Positions 11,990 through 24,002 of a stretch of 64,000 nucleotides of DNA are shown here, piece after piece. The notes under the pieces are model-generated. The model had not been told where the DNA came from. It searched no databases and saw only the letters and a program-made list of their open reading frames with translations. Each line of letters starts with the position of its first letter. The stretch's first letter is position 1. This DNA comes from Sebastes aleutianus (Eukaryota > Chordata > Actinopteri > Perciformes > Sebastidae), in the NCBI GenBank assembly GCA_916700875.1, contig CAKAKS010000031.1, positions 17,327,148-17,391,147 on the forward strand, written 5' to 3'. A program made the position numbers and the translations under genes.

Positions 11990-12240
11990 CATCGCTTTAA
12001 ACCAAGGTCACAAAACACGACTTTCAAAGTCGTCAGATCGCCGAACAGGTCACACTACACAACTTGCTGTCTTGTAATTGGGAGTCTTTAAGTCATTGGG
12101 GTTTTCACACTACATGACTGACCGGCATGCTAGATATCTGGAATGTGTCTCCGAAGCATCGGCCTCTGATATGGGGAGCTCGGGGAAAATCATGGGTAAA
12201 GTCGTGTAGAGAGCCTAACTTTGGGCTGCATAATTGACAG
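11990..12240 (-). repeat. DNA-transposon terminal fragment (probable)
   Basis: The blocks 'acgactttcaaagtcgtcag', 'ggtcacactacacaacttgc', 'ttttcacactacatgactga' and 'aaagtcgtgtagagagcc' repeat a 'cacactacac(g)a' motif in both orientations. This matches a fish DNA-transposon end I remember. The partner end is not visible in the window and the superfamily is not determined. Confidence 0.45.
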
Positions 12241-15200
12241 AACTTTCTCAAACTTTCTGCAAGTATTCTCGTCATTATTCACCGTTATACAGATGAATGT
12301 AGTGAGAAGTGTATTATTTTATTATCATGTAGCCATATAGGACCCTATGTAGTCCGTGGTTCACAAAGTTAAAGCAACAATTAACTTTACTCACTTTGTA
12401 CTGTCAAGTTATAAAACCACTTTCTTTCAGTCTCACATGTAAAGGTGTTCTAGTGTTACTCAAGAGTGACATTCAAAATCAAGGAAACGCTGTAACCTTT
12501 AGACCGAGACGCAGGGAAATGACATGATTGCACTTTAATTAAGACAGGTGCTATTGTGTCCCAGTTCTTAGTGTGTATGGCAGATCTGAGATTAAAAAGG
12601 GCAAAGAAGCAAGAGATGAAATCTAACAGAGTCTCCTACCTTGATCAGGAAACAGACGTTCTGTAGCAGGCCAGACATTCGCTTCACCCACCTTTTTTTT
12701 TTTTATCTCTGCTGTGCGTGGGAGGAAGAACGGGGTTGTACTTGACTGAACTTTGTGTTGAGAGACATGAATGTTGAAAACATACTAGACAAATTGTCAA
12801 AGATGAAGCAGGCAAGCATATCACACCACAGGCACCGATTCTGCAGATTTGACATTTGTCTAAAACAGGAGATGTCATTTAGTTGGTCTTTAAAGCTGCC
12901 CATAATGCGTATTTTTATATTACCAATGGATCAAGAAACTATGTGTAATGTGAAAAGGCGTGATCAAAGTGATGAACTAGAGAATTATAACCCTGCTTTG
13001 CAGTTACCCCTCGGCTCTATGGAGCGTTTTAATGTCTCTCAGCTCATTGTTTTGGTTTTATGGCCCACATCTTGACTGTTCTGGTCAGGTTTCACCACTC
13101 TCATCAACCTCATTTCCACCCGCAGCAGGTAGCAGACAGAAATTTTTAGCGAAAATGCTCCCTAGATAGTACCTGCTCATCACCCAACAGCAAACAGACA
13201 GAGTTAGTGATTAGCTGGTGAACATAGTGGTGCACTTAGCAGCTAAAGAGCCAGATATTTCCCTTCATTAGTTGGTTACAGAGCTAAATGTGTGTGAATA
13301 TTGGACTTCCATGCCTGCCAGATGTGATTTACAATTAGTGGCACAAATATTTTATTTAATTGTACTAACATTTGCTTTTGTAATAAATGTGTTATTTATG
13401 GCCGGTATGTTACATGTGATTTGCTTTTGAATGTAATGATCTTTTTTATCTTAAATTGACTTTGATTTTGGAAAAACATCATAGCATCAGCTGCATGCAA
13501 GATAAAGCAATTCCTCAACCTGATGGAGCTTCAAAGGAGAGATGCTCCAACTCTCCAGAGATGAAGAGGACACTCCAAAATATTTTAAACCTTTGAATCA
13601 TTCCCTTAGTTATAATGCGAGGCAGTTTAACACCAATGATACTCCTGGCCTCTTTTACCGTTACACAACTTGTCACCTGTGGAAAGATTCCTTACCATGT
13701 AATAAAAAGCAACTGCTTTAATCTACAAGGCAGTTTTTAAATGTCACTTTTAACCTTTCATATATTGAGAGTATTGGACTTCATTATAAAATGTGTATGT
13801 TTAGTTTTCACTACATTAAGTTGTGAGAATACATAAACAAAATATAAATCAATATGAATAAAAAAAAAACTACTGCAAATAGAGCATCCATCTCCATAAA
13901 GCACGCATATTTATATTCACATCTCATTGCTCTTCAACCATGACTGTTAGACATCAGAACGGATCAATAATGTTTTACTCTTCAGTCCATATCAAAGATT
14001 TGCTTTAATACTGTGTAAATAAAATTGGAGTCAAAATCAAACTGCCCGAGGCCTGTGAGCTTGAACTCGTTCTGCTTCAATCCATGCTCTATCCATCCCT
14101 GTTGGCGGCTTATATTATGAAATGTAAATGGTGAATTGATTAATTGTTAGTCTCTTCCTAAAACATACTTTCACTTCAATCCTTTTCCTAAATGTTGGCC
14201 TAAAATCAAAAAAGCACAACCGAGTAGAAGTATAATAAAGTTTGTGGAGGTGAAAAGCCACTTCTACAGGAAGGCGGCTGAATGTATGAAATATCTCCTG
14301 CCCCAATGTCCAGCCTCACCTGCCCCATTCTCCACTTGGGTAACTAAGCAGGTGTTACGGAGTTGTGCATGTGAGGGAAAAATAGGGTTGCCCTGTCCTC
14401 GACCCGGTGCTGTGAATGATGGATGTTTAAAAAGAGAGGGCAAAGGTCAATGCTGAAGCAGGTCACAGAAGAAGATCAAAGTACCGTAGCTTTGGTTAAC
14501 CACGCAGGTTTGCTCTTCATCATTTCACTCCCTTCCACCCACTCTCTCCAAGTGAAATATGAGGACTTTCCTTGATAGATTTCACCCTCTTTACTCCCAC
14601 TCTCTCTCTCTCAATCTTTCACTCTCCCACAAGCACAAGACCGGTCTAATAAAGGTTTGAGAGCAAGTAGGATATATTAGTGTACTATATCAGGGCAAGG
14701 GAGCCCATGGTGCCCCCCATTATGCACCCCTCCAGCACCTCCCAAAATCATTTACAATCAGGCTTACTCATACTCAGACTCAGAACTCTGCTCAGGATTG
14801 TTGAGTGAATGTTAATGCTCACCGCACAATGAGTAAGCTGCACATATGTCTCTCTAGCTGTAAAACATTGACAATCGATGCGGTCCAATCGTTAAAAAAG
14901 AGGATTTCAGTTTGTCTTCTCATCAGCAGACTATAGTCAGTTGTATAATAGCGGCGGCCGTTAAAAGCTTTAATTTTGAGTGGTATCCTTTTGTTGAGGG
15001 GGAGGACAGCTTTATGGTATACATGTGTTACGTTTTAGGTCACTGTCTTTGCGGAAGAGACCATAGACACACACACACAACAGTATCAACATATTTCTGT
15101 ATTATGAATTTTCCATAACAAAGTCATCAGGTCCTGAAGCCTGTGACCTACATATGACTGTATCATGGAGCTCCAATCCTAATTCATATCAGCACTGCCA

Positions 15201-15417
15201 TGTCAGTGAGCAATGAAGACTGTAGGATGGATGTGACACCTCTTGTCATTCTTACAGTGTGCAGGCACGTCTTTCTGACATAGCTGTCAGGTCAGATTGG
15301 TATATGTTGTTTTTTTTTTTCTTGGACAAATATGACCAACTATCCAAACAACTTTGATAGAAATATAGATTTTGAATTTGGTATGATTGTCCCATGGTGT
15401 GAAAGGTCATTCTCATA
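12241..15417. other. Longest repeat-poor stretch of the left half; no gene seen
   Basis: I recognise no transposon signature, splice-bounded frame or RNA gene here apart from simple runs: poly-T at about 12693-12703, (TC)n at about 14600-14612 and (CA)n at about 15068-15081. Frames of 60-106 codons occur at chance level for this base composition. Confidence 0.45.
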
Positions 15418-16365
15418 TTCCGTTCGTAACTATACTTACGAAAAATAAGGCACTGTAATTCGTCTAAACACTATGTACCTCAGAATACATTTGTATGTAA
15501 TGAACATAATTGTGAACCAGGAAGTACAAAGGGTGATTGCCCATTGGTCCGAAAGTCCATTGCTTCGAAAATACACACTTTCAGTGCAGCAAACAGAAGC
15601 GCATGGCTAATTGTTATGCATAATGACATCATCAGACCTTCCCATCGCATCTGTTTCGTTGCCTTGAATGCCTTTGTCGATTGGGTTTAGGTTTAGGGTA
15701 AGAATATCAGGGTACGCCAACCAGAGGGTATGGTGGGGGTCACGCCTTCGCACTGGTAGGAACAAAAATATTGGGACTGGTAAGGTTCGCCGACATCATT
15801 TTGCATAGTAATTAGCCACATGATTGTGTTCGGAATAATAGGCTGTAGGAACCATGGCATGGTACCGTATAAAAAGCAACAAAAGTTGCATACAGAGGAG
15901 GTCGGTGGATGGGCGGGTCAAAAACACTGGACTTTCACCCAAGAGACCGGTAATTGTATCCCAATTGAGACCAGAAGTCAACGTTGATTTATTTGTAACG
16001 CCACTTCCGTATTTCAGTAACGGCATTTCCGAGTTATTTTAATGCCAACGACAATGTTTTCCAAAACCTTACTAATTAGTTTTGTTGCCTGAACCTAACC
16101 AAAAAACACTGGACTTTCACCCAGGAGACCAGTGTTCATATCCCAAGTGAAACCAGACGTCAACGTGGATTCATTTGTAACGCCACTTCCGTGTTTCAGT
16201 AGGGGCACTTCCGTAGTCAATTTACTATGAAAACAGAAGTGTATTTCGAAAAGACTGTATGCATATGACAAGCAAAAATGGACACATGTTGCTGGACATT
16301 CATAGGAAAAACGCACCAAAAATGAGGAATAACTTTTCGTAAGTTATCATACGAACCGTTGCATG
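15418..16365 (+). mobile_element. Family E element with tandemly duplicated tRNA-like module
   Basis: The ends are inverted: 'gttcgtaactatacttacga' near 15423 is mirrored by text near 16336-16360 whose complement reads 'ggttcgtatgataacttacg'. The interior holds two copies of a module of about 110 bp (15919-16029 and 16100-16213). Each has 'actggactttcaccca', 'gagacc', then 'agtcaacgt' and 'aacgccacttccgt'. Family E text 'gggtttaggtttagggtaag' lies at about 15680. Reading frames on either strand are spurious. Confidence 0.65.
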
Positions 16366-17162
16366 ATGATACGTTGGGTGTGAATGTAGCCTTAAAGACT
16401 CAAAATTTTAAAAGTGATCGATGTGTAGTCAATTGAAAATGGAAAAATAAAAGATAAATTATAGCTGTTGACAAAAGGAATTAAAGTGTCTCACAGTGGT
16501 GCCAAGTCCCAGGCGATAAACAACAGCGAGGGACAGTGCAGACAGTATGTGTCACCGCTGCACCCTCTCTGCTTGTACAAATGCTCTCCATGTTCCATAT
16601 CTCTTGAGATTTACACACTCCAGCTCCACTCTTAATGAGAGTGCTAATCATCCAATGCACTGGACCAGTCAGACAATACTTTAGCTATCCTCGGGGTACA
16701 GACGTGAAAATAATGATTCATTAACTCAGGTGAAGAAGGGTATGTGATTAAATCAATATTTCTATTCCGCCAACCTCCGTCTGAGCCCTCTATTTTAAGA
16801 GCATGAAGGCCATTTCTTGTGCTCGTTCTCGTCCTTGTCATTGAGGATTATTATTGATATGTCAAACAGAAAGTTGCCCTTTCATAGAAGCTTGTTTTCA
16901 CAGTCTCTGTAAATCATTATGTTACCCACAAATTATGATTATTACCCTTTACAATAGCTGGAAAAGACCCCTAACCGGGACTTGAAAAGCAGGACTGATA
17001 TCAGTGCTGATTACCATGGTATGAGTCACTTTCCACTTTCAAGCCTTTACTACTGTAGAGGTCTCCTTTTTCATTGCACTAGTTGCCATTGGTAACGTGT
17101 TCTGTACAAATAAGCCCCTTTCAGACATTGAATATATAACACTGCTGGTTTCAGATATCATT
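16366..17162. other. Unique DNA, no gene recognised
   Basis: No coding similarity, TIR or retroposon tail recognised. Confidence 0.45.
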
Positions 17163-17910
17163 TTAACCCCCTGAGACCCGTGAGACCAACTTTACTGTCT
17201 TTCAGAGGCTGTAAGAGGTGAAGGTACAGATATCATATAGAACTAGAAAAACTAAGGAATACATTGGTAAAACTGACATGGCTATTTTTACTTGACCTCT
17301 GACCTGAATGTAAATGGGTTATATGGGTACCCACGAGTCTCCCCTGTACAGACATGCCCACGTTATGTTAATCAGTTTGGGGCAAAAACCATGCAGTTTT
17401 TTGCATGCAGTACATTATGTGTTATTTTCACCTATTCTAAAATGGTGTATTTGAACATTTCTGCATACTGGGGTCCATAAACAGTCTTGGAATTGAATAA
17501 ATTGTGTATCACTGTAAAGCTGAGACTCTTGTGGATCCAATGAGCCCAATGTATTTATGTGTGATGATGTCAGTCCCCATAGCAGGCATTTCATATAGTG
17601 ATATATATACCATATTTTGAAACTTGACCGTACTGTATAAATTGACCTGTTGTGACCTCTAGGATAATCACATCCTCATGAAACTTTACAACCACAAACC
17701 TACAGGAGACCTAGGGCATTCAGAGGATGGCTTTTTAAGTATACTGCCAATAAAGGAATTCTGAGCAGTTTCCAGAATAGAACCGCTCGCCATTCAATCG
17801 CCGAAAAATGCAATTCTTGCAGAAATCTCCAAATGTCAAACTTTTTTTACACCAAATCACAGCATGGCTTTTTCTATGGTGTCTTAATGTGGTATTTTGG
17901 AGGGGTTATT
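17163..17910 (+). mobile_element. Family B TTAA-flanked element, copy 1
   Basis: It begins at TTAA|CCCCCTGAGACCC. The first part (about 17198-17405) is the core shared with family A: 'tctttcagaggctgta', 'tgacctctgacc', 'tacccacgagtctcccc', 'cagtttggggcaa'. After it comes B-specific text: 'ttttttgcatgcagtac', 'tcatgaaactttacaacca', 'gcattcagaggatggctttt', 'aaatcacagcatggcttt', 'ggtattttggagggg'. It pairs with the opposite-strand copy at 57.8 kb. Part of the core is deleted and no transposase is present. A TTAA target suggests piggyBac-type mobilisation, which is inference. Confidence 0.65.
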
Positions 17911-18339
17911 GATAATTGTTTTATTTTATTTTCCATTATGTTTGTTTTGAAGTGGTTGTATAGAAAAATGACAGGATTGTTAGAGATCTGCAGGGCTCTT
18001 GCGATATTTGGCACCTGGTGCGTGAGAGGGAGCAGTGACGAGTTGAATTACCATTTTCTCACAGGCTGTGTCAGTGATGGCTTTTCTAACTTATTTGGCA
18101 GCTTAATTAATGACCATCATGAGGACTTCTTCCTACTTGATCCCCTTTAATTAATTAAATAAATTTCATCATCAATTTCATCATTTATGAGAGACCATAA
18201 AATTTGGCTGCCTATTTTACACGGTCCAGCAGTGATCAAGCAGAAGTAAAAAAAAAATGAAAATATATTAGGTCGTGATTCTCATTCAATCAGCTTTGGC
18301 AAATGTTTCTTCCCACTATAATCTTCTTTGACACTCTGA

Positions 18340-18900
18340 CATCACCAAATCTGACCAACGATAGCAGCATGGCTCCAGGGATAGCCATGTTGGTCAGTTT
18401 GTCCGTCTGTCTATCAATTTGGTCCAGACATAAATATCTCAACAAATATTGCACAGATTGTCATCAGACAACACACAGGACTTCCATCAAGGAGACTGCT
18501 GTTCGTGTCCCGTGCGTTAGGTTACAATCAGCTCTTTGTTAATGTCCCATGTTCACAACATTCAGTGTTATTGTCACTGTACAAACATGGTAGTTTTAAG
18601 CCCAACCATGAATTTCTTTCCTAAACCTAACTATAGTGGCTTTGTTGTCCGAAATAAAGTAACAACAACGAGACGTGACAAAGTGGCAGTATGTGATGAG
18701 AATGTGTTGATTATGATGTTGGCTCTGCTGTATTTTGTGTTTAGTGTTAGCATGCTAAAACACAAGATGGTTAAATATGATAAACAGTATAATATTATAA
18801 CCATGTACCTGCAAAACATTAGCATGTTAGTCTTGTCTATGAGCATATTAGCATGTAGCTCAAATCACAGCTGTGCCAGCCTCACAGCGTGGTTGTAGAC
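18340..18900 (-). repeat. Family C repeat interrupted by a family E fragment
   Basis: It opens with 'cagcatggctccagggatag' and ends with 'aacattagcatgttagtc' and 'tagcatgtagctcaaa', the family C left and right ends in minus orientation. Between about 18470 and 18680 there is instead family E text: a tRNA-like module ('aaggagactgctgttcgtgt') and 'taagcccaaccatgaa', 'cctaaacctaactatag'. This looks like an E insertion into an older C copy. Confidence 0.55.
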
Positions 18901-20036
18901 TTTTTTTTCCCCTCTCTTGCCCTGAGGGGAATGAATAAAAACACATTTCAGATCTGATACAGACATGACAAAACTCCTCAAACTTAAAATTGGCTCATTG
19001 ACAGCATTTCATGCTTTATTAAACACATTGTATTTTCTTTGTGCATACGAAATTATATTCAAATGACAAATTTATTACAGTTCAGAAGGCGGAACAGGAC
19101 GTGCATTTAATATCTCACTGCATATTTAACCTTGTCTGTGTAGTCTTTCCATCATTTTGATGGTATTTAAATCAGAAATATGCAGTGTTGGACGTGTTAC
19201 AGAAATGTTGATAAGCCTGACCTAGTAAAATTGCCGTTGTGACTTCTACAGAAAAGTTACTGGAAAGCAAATAAACAAAAGACTGACATGAAAAATTGCC
19301 AGCACATGTACAATATGTAATATAGGTGATGTCTGGAAGGCGTTTTTCAGGGTTATGCCAGAGGATGCAACATGTAGCTCTCATGCCATTTAGAACCATA
19401 AAAACAGGGAAAGATGGCAGCCCTCAGGATAGTAGCATGGATGAGTGACAAATTTTATGAGGATGTATATATGAGGCTGTTGCTCCCCGCGGTGGAATAA
19501 CTTAGTGGCTCAACATGAAGCCATCAGCGAATGACACAATGACGAGGACACAGGAGGGACCCAGTCCACTCCATCACACCTTGGCAAAGCAAACAATCCT
19601 GACAGAAGCTTCTTGTGGCTGCTCCAGCGAGCTTTGAAGGATATTTGTCCTGGCGAAGAGGGACACTCGAGAACGAAATCAAGGAGCCAGATATAAAACG
19701 TCTCCAGCATGCGTTTGAAGACGGCGTAACTGATCGAGACCTGCGCGCAGCGACCGGAGCCTTTGAAATCACACGCATGCCTTATAAACGCGAGGGAAGC
19801 TTAACTGCGTGCGATAGAAATCTGTATCCACTTCCTATCTCGTGTCACAAGCTCCTCGAGCCAACGCACTTATCAAAGGGGGACTCTTATGTCGAGGGCT
19901 TTTCATGTGGTTGTGTTTAGACCTGTGAATATGCGTTTGATAAAGTGGGGAGACATCTATGGTGGAAATTCATTACTTTGATTGGTCGTGCCCTTGGCTC
20001 TTGACGTTTCCGGTAGATGGAAGACATAGGTGCATG
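18901..20036. other. Unique DNA including a CpG-retaining block at 19490-19900
   Basis: No repeat recognised. The block 19490-19900 keeps many CpGs (for example around 19640-19800), is open in more than one frame on both strands and shows no transposon text. It could be a conserved non-coding element, an old exon or a small CpG island. No splice-bounded frame could be defended. Confidence 0.4.
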
Positions 20037-20442
20037 CAGGGCTGGCTTAAGGCAGAGGCCATATAGGTGGCCACCTTCTATGGGGCGCTGGTCGACCTCT
20101 AAAAAAATAAATACAATAATAATAATTATAATATTTGCCGCTGGGCATCCTTCTTCATTTTCTTCATTGAGGTAACACATGAACAAATAAAAAATAAAGA
20201 AAGAAATACACTTTTTCACCCCTGTAACTCTCTTTCTCACACTTTTACATCTGCCTGGCACTTATTTGTCAATACAAAGTGTACATTTTAGTGAAACTGA
20301 TTAAACACTTTTAAGCCAACAATATCAGGGACCAAGTTTATATTATAATAAATACAGTTATTTATGAAAATAAAAAAAAAAATGTTTGTCTTAAAACCAT
20401 TGTTATGTCACTGTGTTGGATTATAGAGCTAGGGTGGCCCTG
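20037..20442. mobile_element. hAT-like MITE (probable)
   Basis: The left end CAGGGCTGGCTTAAGG and the right end, complement CAGGGCCACCCTAGC, share only the CAGGGC terminus. They are bounded by ggtgcatg (20029-20036) and catgcatg (20443-20450), which agree at 6 of 8 positions. It is about 406 bp with no coding capacity. CAGGG termini and 8-bp duplications are hAT features, but the short TIR keeps confidence moderate. Confidence 0.5.
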
Positions 20443-20624
20443 CATGCATGCGTACATGAAGTGTGGATCCATCAGTCGTACTGCCATTCTCCCTCAGCAT
20501 CTGTTTAACGGGGATGAGGAACAATAGTTAATTTTTATTATCTCAACAGACCAAGTCTCTGAGACTTTAGGAACACTTCAGCAAGAGAAAAATAGCCCTG
20601 GACTCAAAAAAAAAAGAAAAATTA

Positions 20625-20765
20625 CACGATACTTTATTGATCCCTGTTGGGTAATTGTCTTGCTGCTTCCTCCTCCGCGAGCTGCTAAGAGGTAAGAATC
20701 AGCAACAGAGCACAGCTTCTGCAGCTGCTAAGGATTCTCGCTCAAGGACACCTGGATGGTTTCTG
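20625..20765 (-). repeat. Degenerate SINE-like tail
   Basis: Read on the minus strand it has 'ggtgtccttgagcgagaat' and ends '...gatcaataaagtatcgtgt', resembling the body and tail of a fish SINE. The start of a 187-codon frame (20655-21218), the longest in the window, lies in it. That frame has no recognisable domain and is taken as chance. Confidence 0.4.
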
Positions 20766-21259
20766 AAGGAGGATTTCTTTCAGGCCCAGATTCTCCTCAC
20801 TCCGCCGCTCCATCCCGCTGCCCTGATCCGTGGGTGTGTTAGTTTACTATTAAGTGCTGTGAAAGTTTTCACCTTTCAAAAGTCCCCGGGCACAAGGTGC
20901 CAATTCTGCAGCATCACACTGAGAGTCGCATCACAGTTGAATAGGTGCACTGGTGCTTGGCTCTGCAAAGGGCAGCCTGCAAGGATCACCAGACGTAGCA
21001 TTTGTCACCACACTCACTACGCATTACAATGGCTCTCACAGAGGAGTGAGAGTCACCTCGTGATTCTGCATGAAGCGATAATTTGGAGTTATCAAGTTTT
21101 GTTCACTCTACCTATATTCGTGACATACTGTGGAGTGGAATTGGAAACATTTTATGGACTCAATTTTCAGTCTACACATAATAATGACGAAGGAAAAACA
21201 CATGTATACAAGATTTAGAACGTTTATTCATTACAAACGTCTTCATATTTTCAAGTCAT

Positions 21260-21550
21260 TTTTAGCCATGCTAGCAGCGTGGCTCTAGGGATGGCAATGT
21301 CGGTCCGTCAGTTCACAACTTTCATCAAGACAAAATGTTAATAATTTGTTCTATGACCACCTGCAGACCTAATGACAATCCCATCAGCCTCAGCTGCATT
21401 TGCTAAATAGTGAAATATAGCATGCTAATACCCTAAATTAAGATGTAAACATGGTAATCATCTGCATATTAGAATTATTAGCATTTTAGCATCCAGCTCT
21501 AAGTACAGCTCTACCCAAGTACAGCCAGTGTTGCTAGGGATGCTGTAAAA
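21260..21550 (-). repeat. Family C repeat, internally deleted
   Basis: It opens 'catgctagcagcgtggctct' and 'agggatggcaatgtcgg', skips the central 'ggatggattgcc' blocks, resumes at 'catcagcctcagctgcattt' and ends in 'ttagcattttagcatccag'. Confidence 0.6.
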
Positions 21551-22914
21551 TAGGTCTTGTTTCTACTATTGAATTCTAAAGTCTTATATATTATATTGGA
21601 AAAATCATCCAGTGAGGTTTCCAGTGCAAAAAACATGTTTAAATGTGTAATTTTCAATATTCTAGTGCAGCAATCTTCCTTATTCTAGAAATTTTTTTTA
21701 AACAAGTTGTATTGAGAATAGCTTATAATAATACTGCTGCACTGACAGATGTTTCATTTCTTTTATGAAAAGACTCAATAACAGACTTGATGGGATGATG
21801 TATTCTGTTTAGTTTGATCAATCTCTGCAATGAATTTGAGTAGATTTGTAAAATATCAATTTGATTATAAACTGCACATTCTCTTTCTTGGTGCTGTTCC
21901 AAAACCACAGATATACAAGTAAGGGAAAGTAGAACTCAAAACTATTCTTGCTAAAAAAATGTATTCAGACAACTTGTCATTAACTGTGCATGAAGGGCCT
22001 TGGTAGGAAACATGACTGAAAGCCTAATGGATCAGCGTCAGAGTTTCTCTGCAGAGATGGCAGAACCTTACAGAAGGACAGTTCTCGCTGCAGCACCCCA
22101 TCCATCACGCCCTTATGGACAGTGGCTAGACAGAAACCGCTGCTGAATAAATGGCATATGACAGCTTGCCTGGAGTTTGCCAAATGGCACCTAAAGGACT
22201 CCAACCGCATGAGGAATAAACATTCGCTGGTCCTCTAAGACAAAAAAAAGAAAGGATTCTATGCCCTGAATGTCAATCACTACATCTGTAAAAAATCCGG
22301 TAGCACTTAAACTTAATGTCATCCCTTGGATTTAGCAACATGCTAGGGGGGTGGGGTTGGAAGAGCGTTAAGGATAGAGGTAATGATTGAGAGTGAGTGA
22401 TGCTTGACAAAGATTGCTACTTTCAGCAAACCATGACAATTTCGGCGCGGCTTTGGAATGAGTCTCTTAACGTCCTTGAGTTCCGACAAAAGACCCCATT
22501 GAAACATGCGCGAGCCGACATTCTGTTTATGGACACTCCCCTTCGATCTGAGAAAGAGCCAAAGAGGATTTCGAACAAAAGTTGGCTTAACGACAAATAT
22601 CCAAGCGTGTAAAGCAGACAAGAGACGCACTAAAGAACAATTGAAGCAAACGATGAGCTTCTATAAAGTATGGAATGAAGGGTCTGAATAAATAAAATAT
22701 CTCATTGTTGTCAACAATAACAGTAAGAGTATAGTTCATGTTTGATAAAATTTGCTAAAATTGAGGTTGCTAGTGTTAGATCACGTATAAATGTATACGT
22801 GGGCACACATAAGAGAAACGTCAGGGTGGCGTTGGATGCATTACTTTCTTGGCTTATTCAGTGATGGTTATTTATGCAAGCAACATTTGAACTTTCAACA
22901 TAATCTTTTTTTAA
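21551..22914. other. Unique DNA with a CpG-retaining block at 22330-22690
   Basis: No repeat recognised. The part 22430-22640 is unusually rich in CpG for this window ('ttcggcgcggctttgg', 'acatgcgcgagccgacat') and open in several frames without any familiar protein. It is a candidate conserved non-coding element. Confidence 0.4.
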
Positions 22915-24002
22915 CCCTTTAATGTCCTGCTCGACCGTTTGGTAGAGCACATTTTGAGTTACTATATCATATTTGAAAATTGTGTTGAACCTAACTTAAC
23001 ATGATTGAGCCACCTATACCACTCAGTTTAGGTGTGTTATGCTAGAAAAAAATAGTAGTAAAGCTAATGATGAAAATAAAATATACTATTTTTTACTAGA
23101 AACATTTGATCATTCATTGTTGTTTATATACATTTAATATTATTCCATTATATATATATATATATATGCTGAAAAAACATGCTCTACCAAATGGTTGAAT
23201 TGTCCTATGGGTAAAAGTAGTGATGCTAAGATAATGAATTTACATATTTTAGGAAATAAAAAACATATGAACATTCTCTGCTGTAAATATCATATATTTA
23301 TCGTTATTCCATTATATATTTGATACAAATTATCAGTATGATTTTTCACCATTTCTGAGATGTTTTATATGGTAAATATCTTGAATAAATACATGGTTAT
23401 ACCACTACTACTGGTAATACTACTAATTCCATGGTAACAAATTGACATATGTTGGTATATTGATGTATCACTGCATAATAACAACACATTTGTTTGTAAT
23501 TTTTTTTTCACCATGAAGCAACATCTTTAACCTTGGTAGAGGCCTATATTATAAAAAAAAAACTATGGGGTCTGTTTAAAGAAAAGAAAAATAATGTTGT
23601 TATTATTACTCCAATGACATAAAAATGCAAGGACATTTTTTTCCATTGCTTTTTTCTTAGTAAATGGTAAATGGACTTGGACTTATATAGCGCTTTTCTA
23701 GTCTTCCGACCACTCAAAGCGCTTTACACTACATGTCAGCATTTACCCATTCACACACACATTCATACACTGATGGCAGAGGCTGCTAAGGTGCCAACTT
23801 TACCCATCAGGATCTAATCTAAATACTCATTCACACACCGATGGCTATGCCTTCGGGAGCAATTTGGGGTTAAGTGTCTTGCTCAAGGACACATCGACAT
23901 GTCACCCAGAGCAGCCGGGAATCGAACCACCGACCTTCCGATTGGTGGACAACCTGCTCTACCCTCTGAGCCACAGCCGCCCAAGGTGAGGACATTAAAG
24001 GG
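22915..24002. mobile_element. Family D TTAA element with perfect 14-bp TIRs, carrying a SINE
   Basis: The ends are CCCTTTAATGTCCT at 22915-22928 and its exact reverse complement at 23989-24002. The flanks are TTAA (22911-22914) and TTAC (24003-24006), consistent with a TTAA target duplication that has lost one base. Subterminal text 'cgaccgtttggtagagca' recurs near the other end in variant form ('ccaaatggttgaattgtcc', 'ccttggtagaggcct'). Without the nested SINE it would be about 765 bp, close to the 707-bp copy at 51925-52631. No transposase. A piggyBac-type origin is inferred from TTAA plus the CCC terminus. Confidence 0.85.
23661..23983 (-). mobile_element. tRNA-derived SINE nested in the family D element
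   Basis: On the minus strand it starts 'gggcggctgtgg' and carries an A box, TGGCTCAGAGGGTAGAG (complement of 23957-23973), and a perfect B box, GGTTCGATTCC (complement of 23918-23928). These form the RNA polymerase III promoter of a tRNA-like head. The body has 'gtccttgagcaagacactta', and the 3' tail runs 'aaagcgctatataagtccaa' to 'tccatttaccattta', a tail type shared with fish LINEs. It is nearly intact. Target duplications are not clear. It is a SINE and not a tRNA gene, because the acceptor stem does not close. Confidence 0.85.

Noticed and set aside
15931..15963. Possible tRNA-Asp pseudogene
   Set aside because: The same module recurs in several dispersed elements with shared flanks, so it belongs to a repeat family and is not a separate tRNA copy.
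20655..21218. Longest open frame in the window (187 codons, plus strand)
   Set aside because: Its start lies in SINE-like sequence, it has no recognisable domain or codon pattern, and one frame of this size is not surprising in 64 kb read in six frames.
23661..23983. Possible tRNA gene on the minus strand (A and B boxes present)
   Set aside because: The head is followed by a SINE body and LINE-type tail and has no closing acceptor stem, so it is a SINE.
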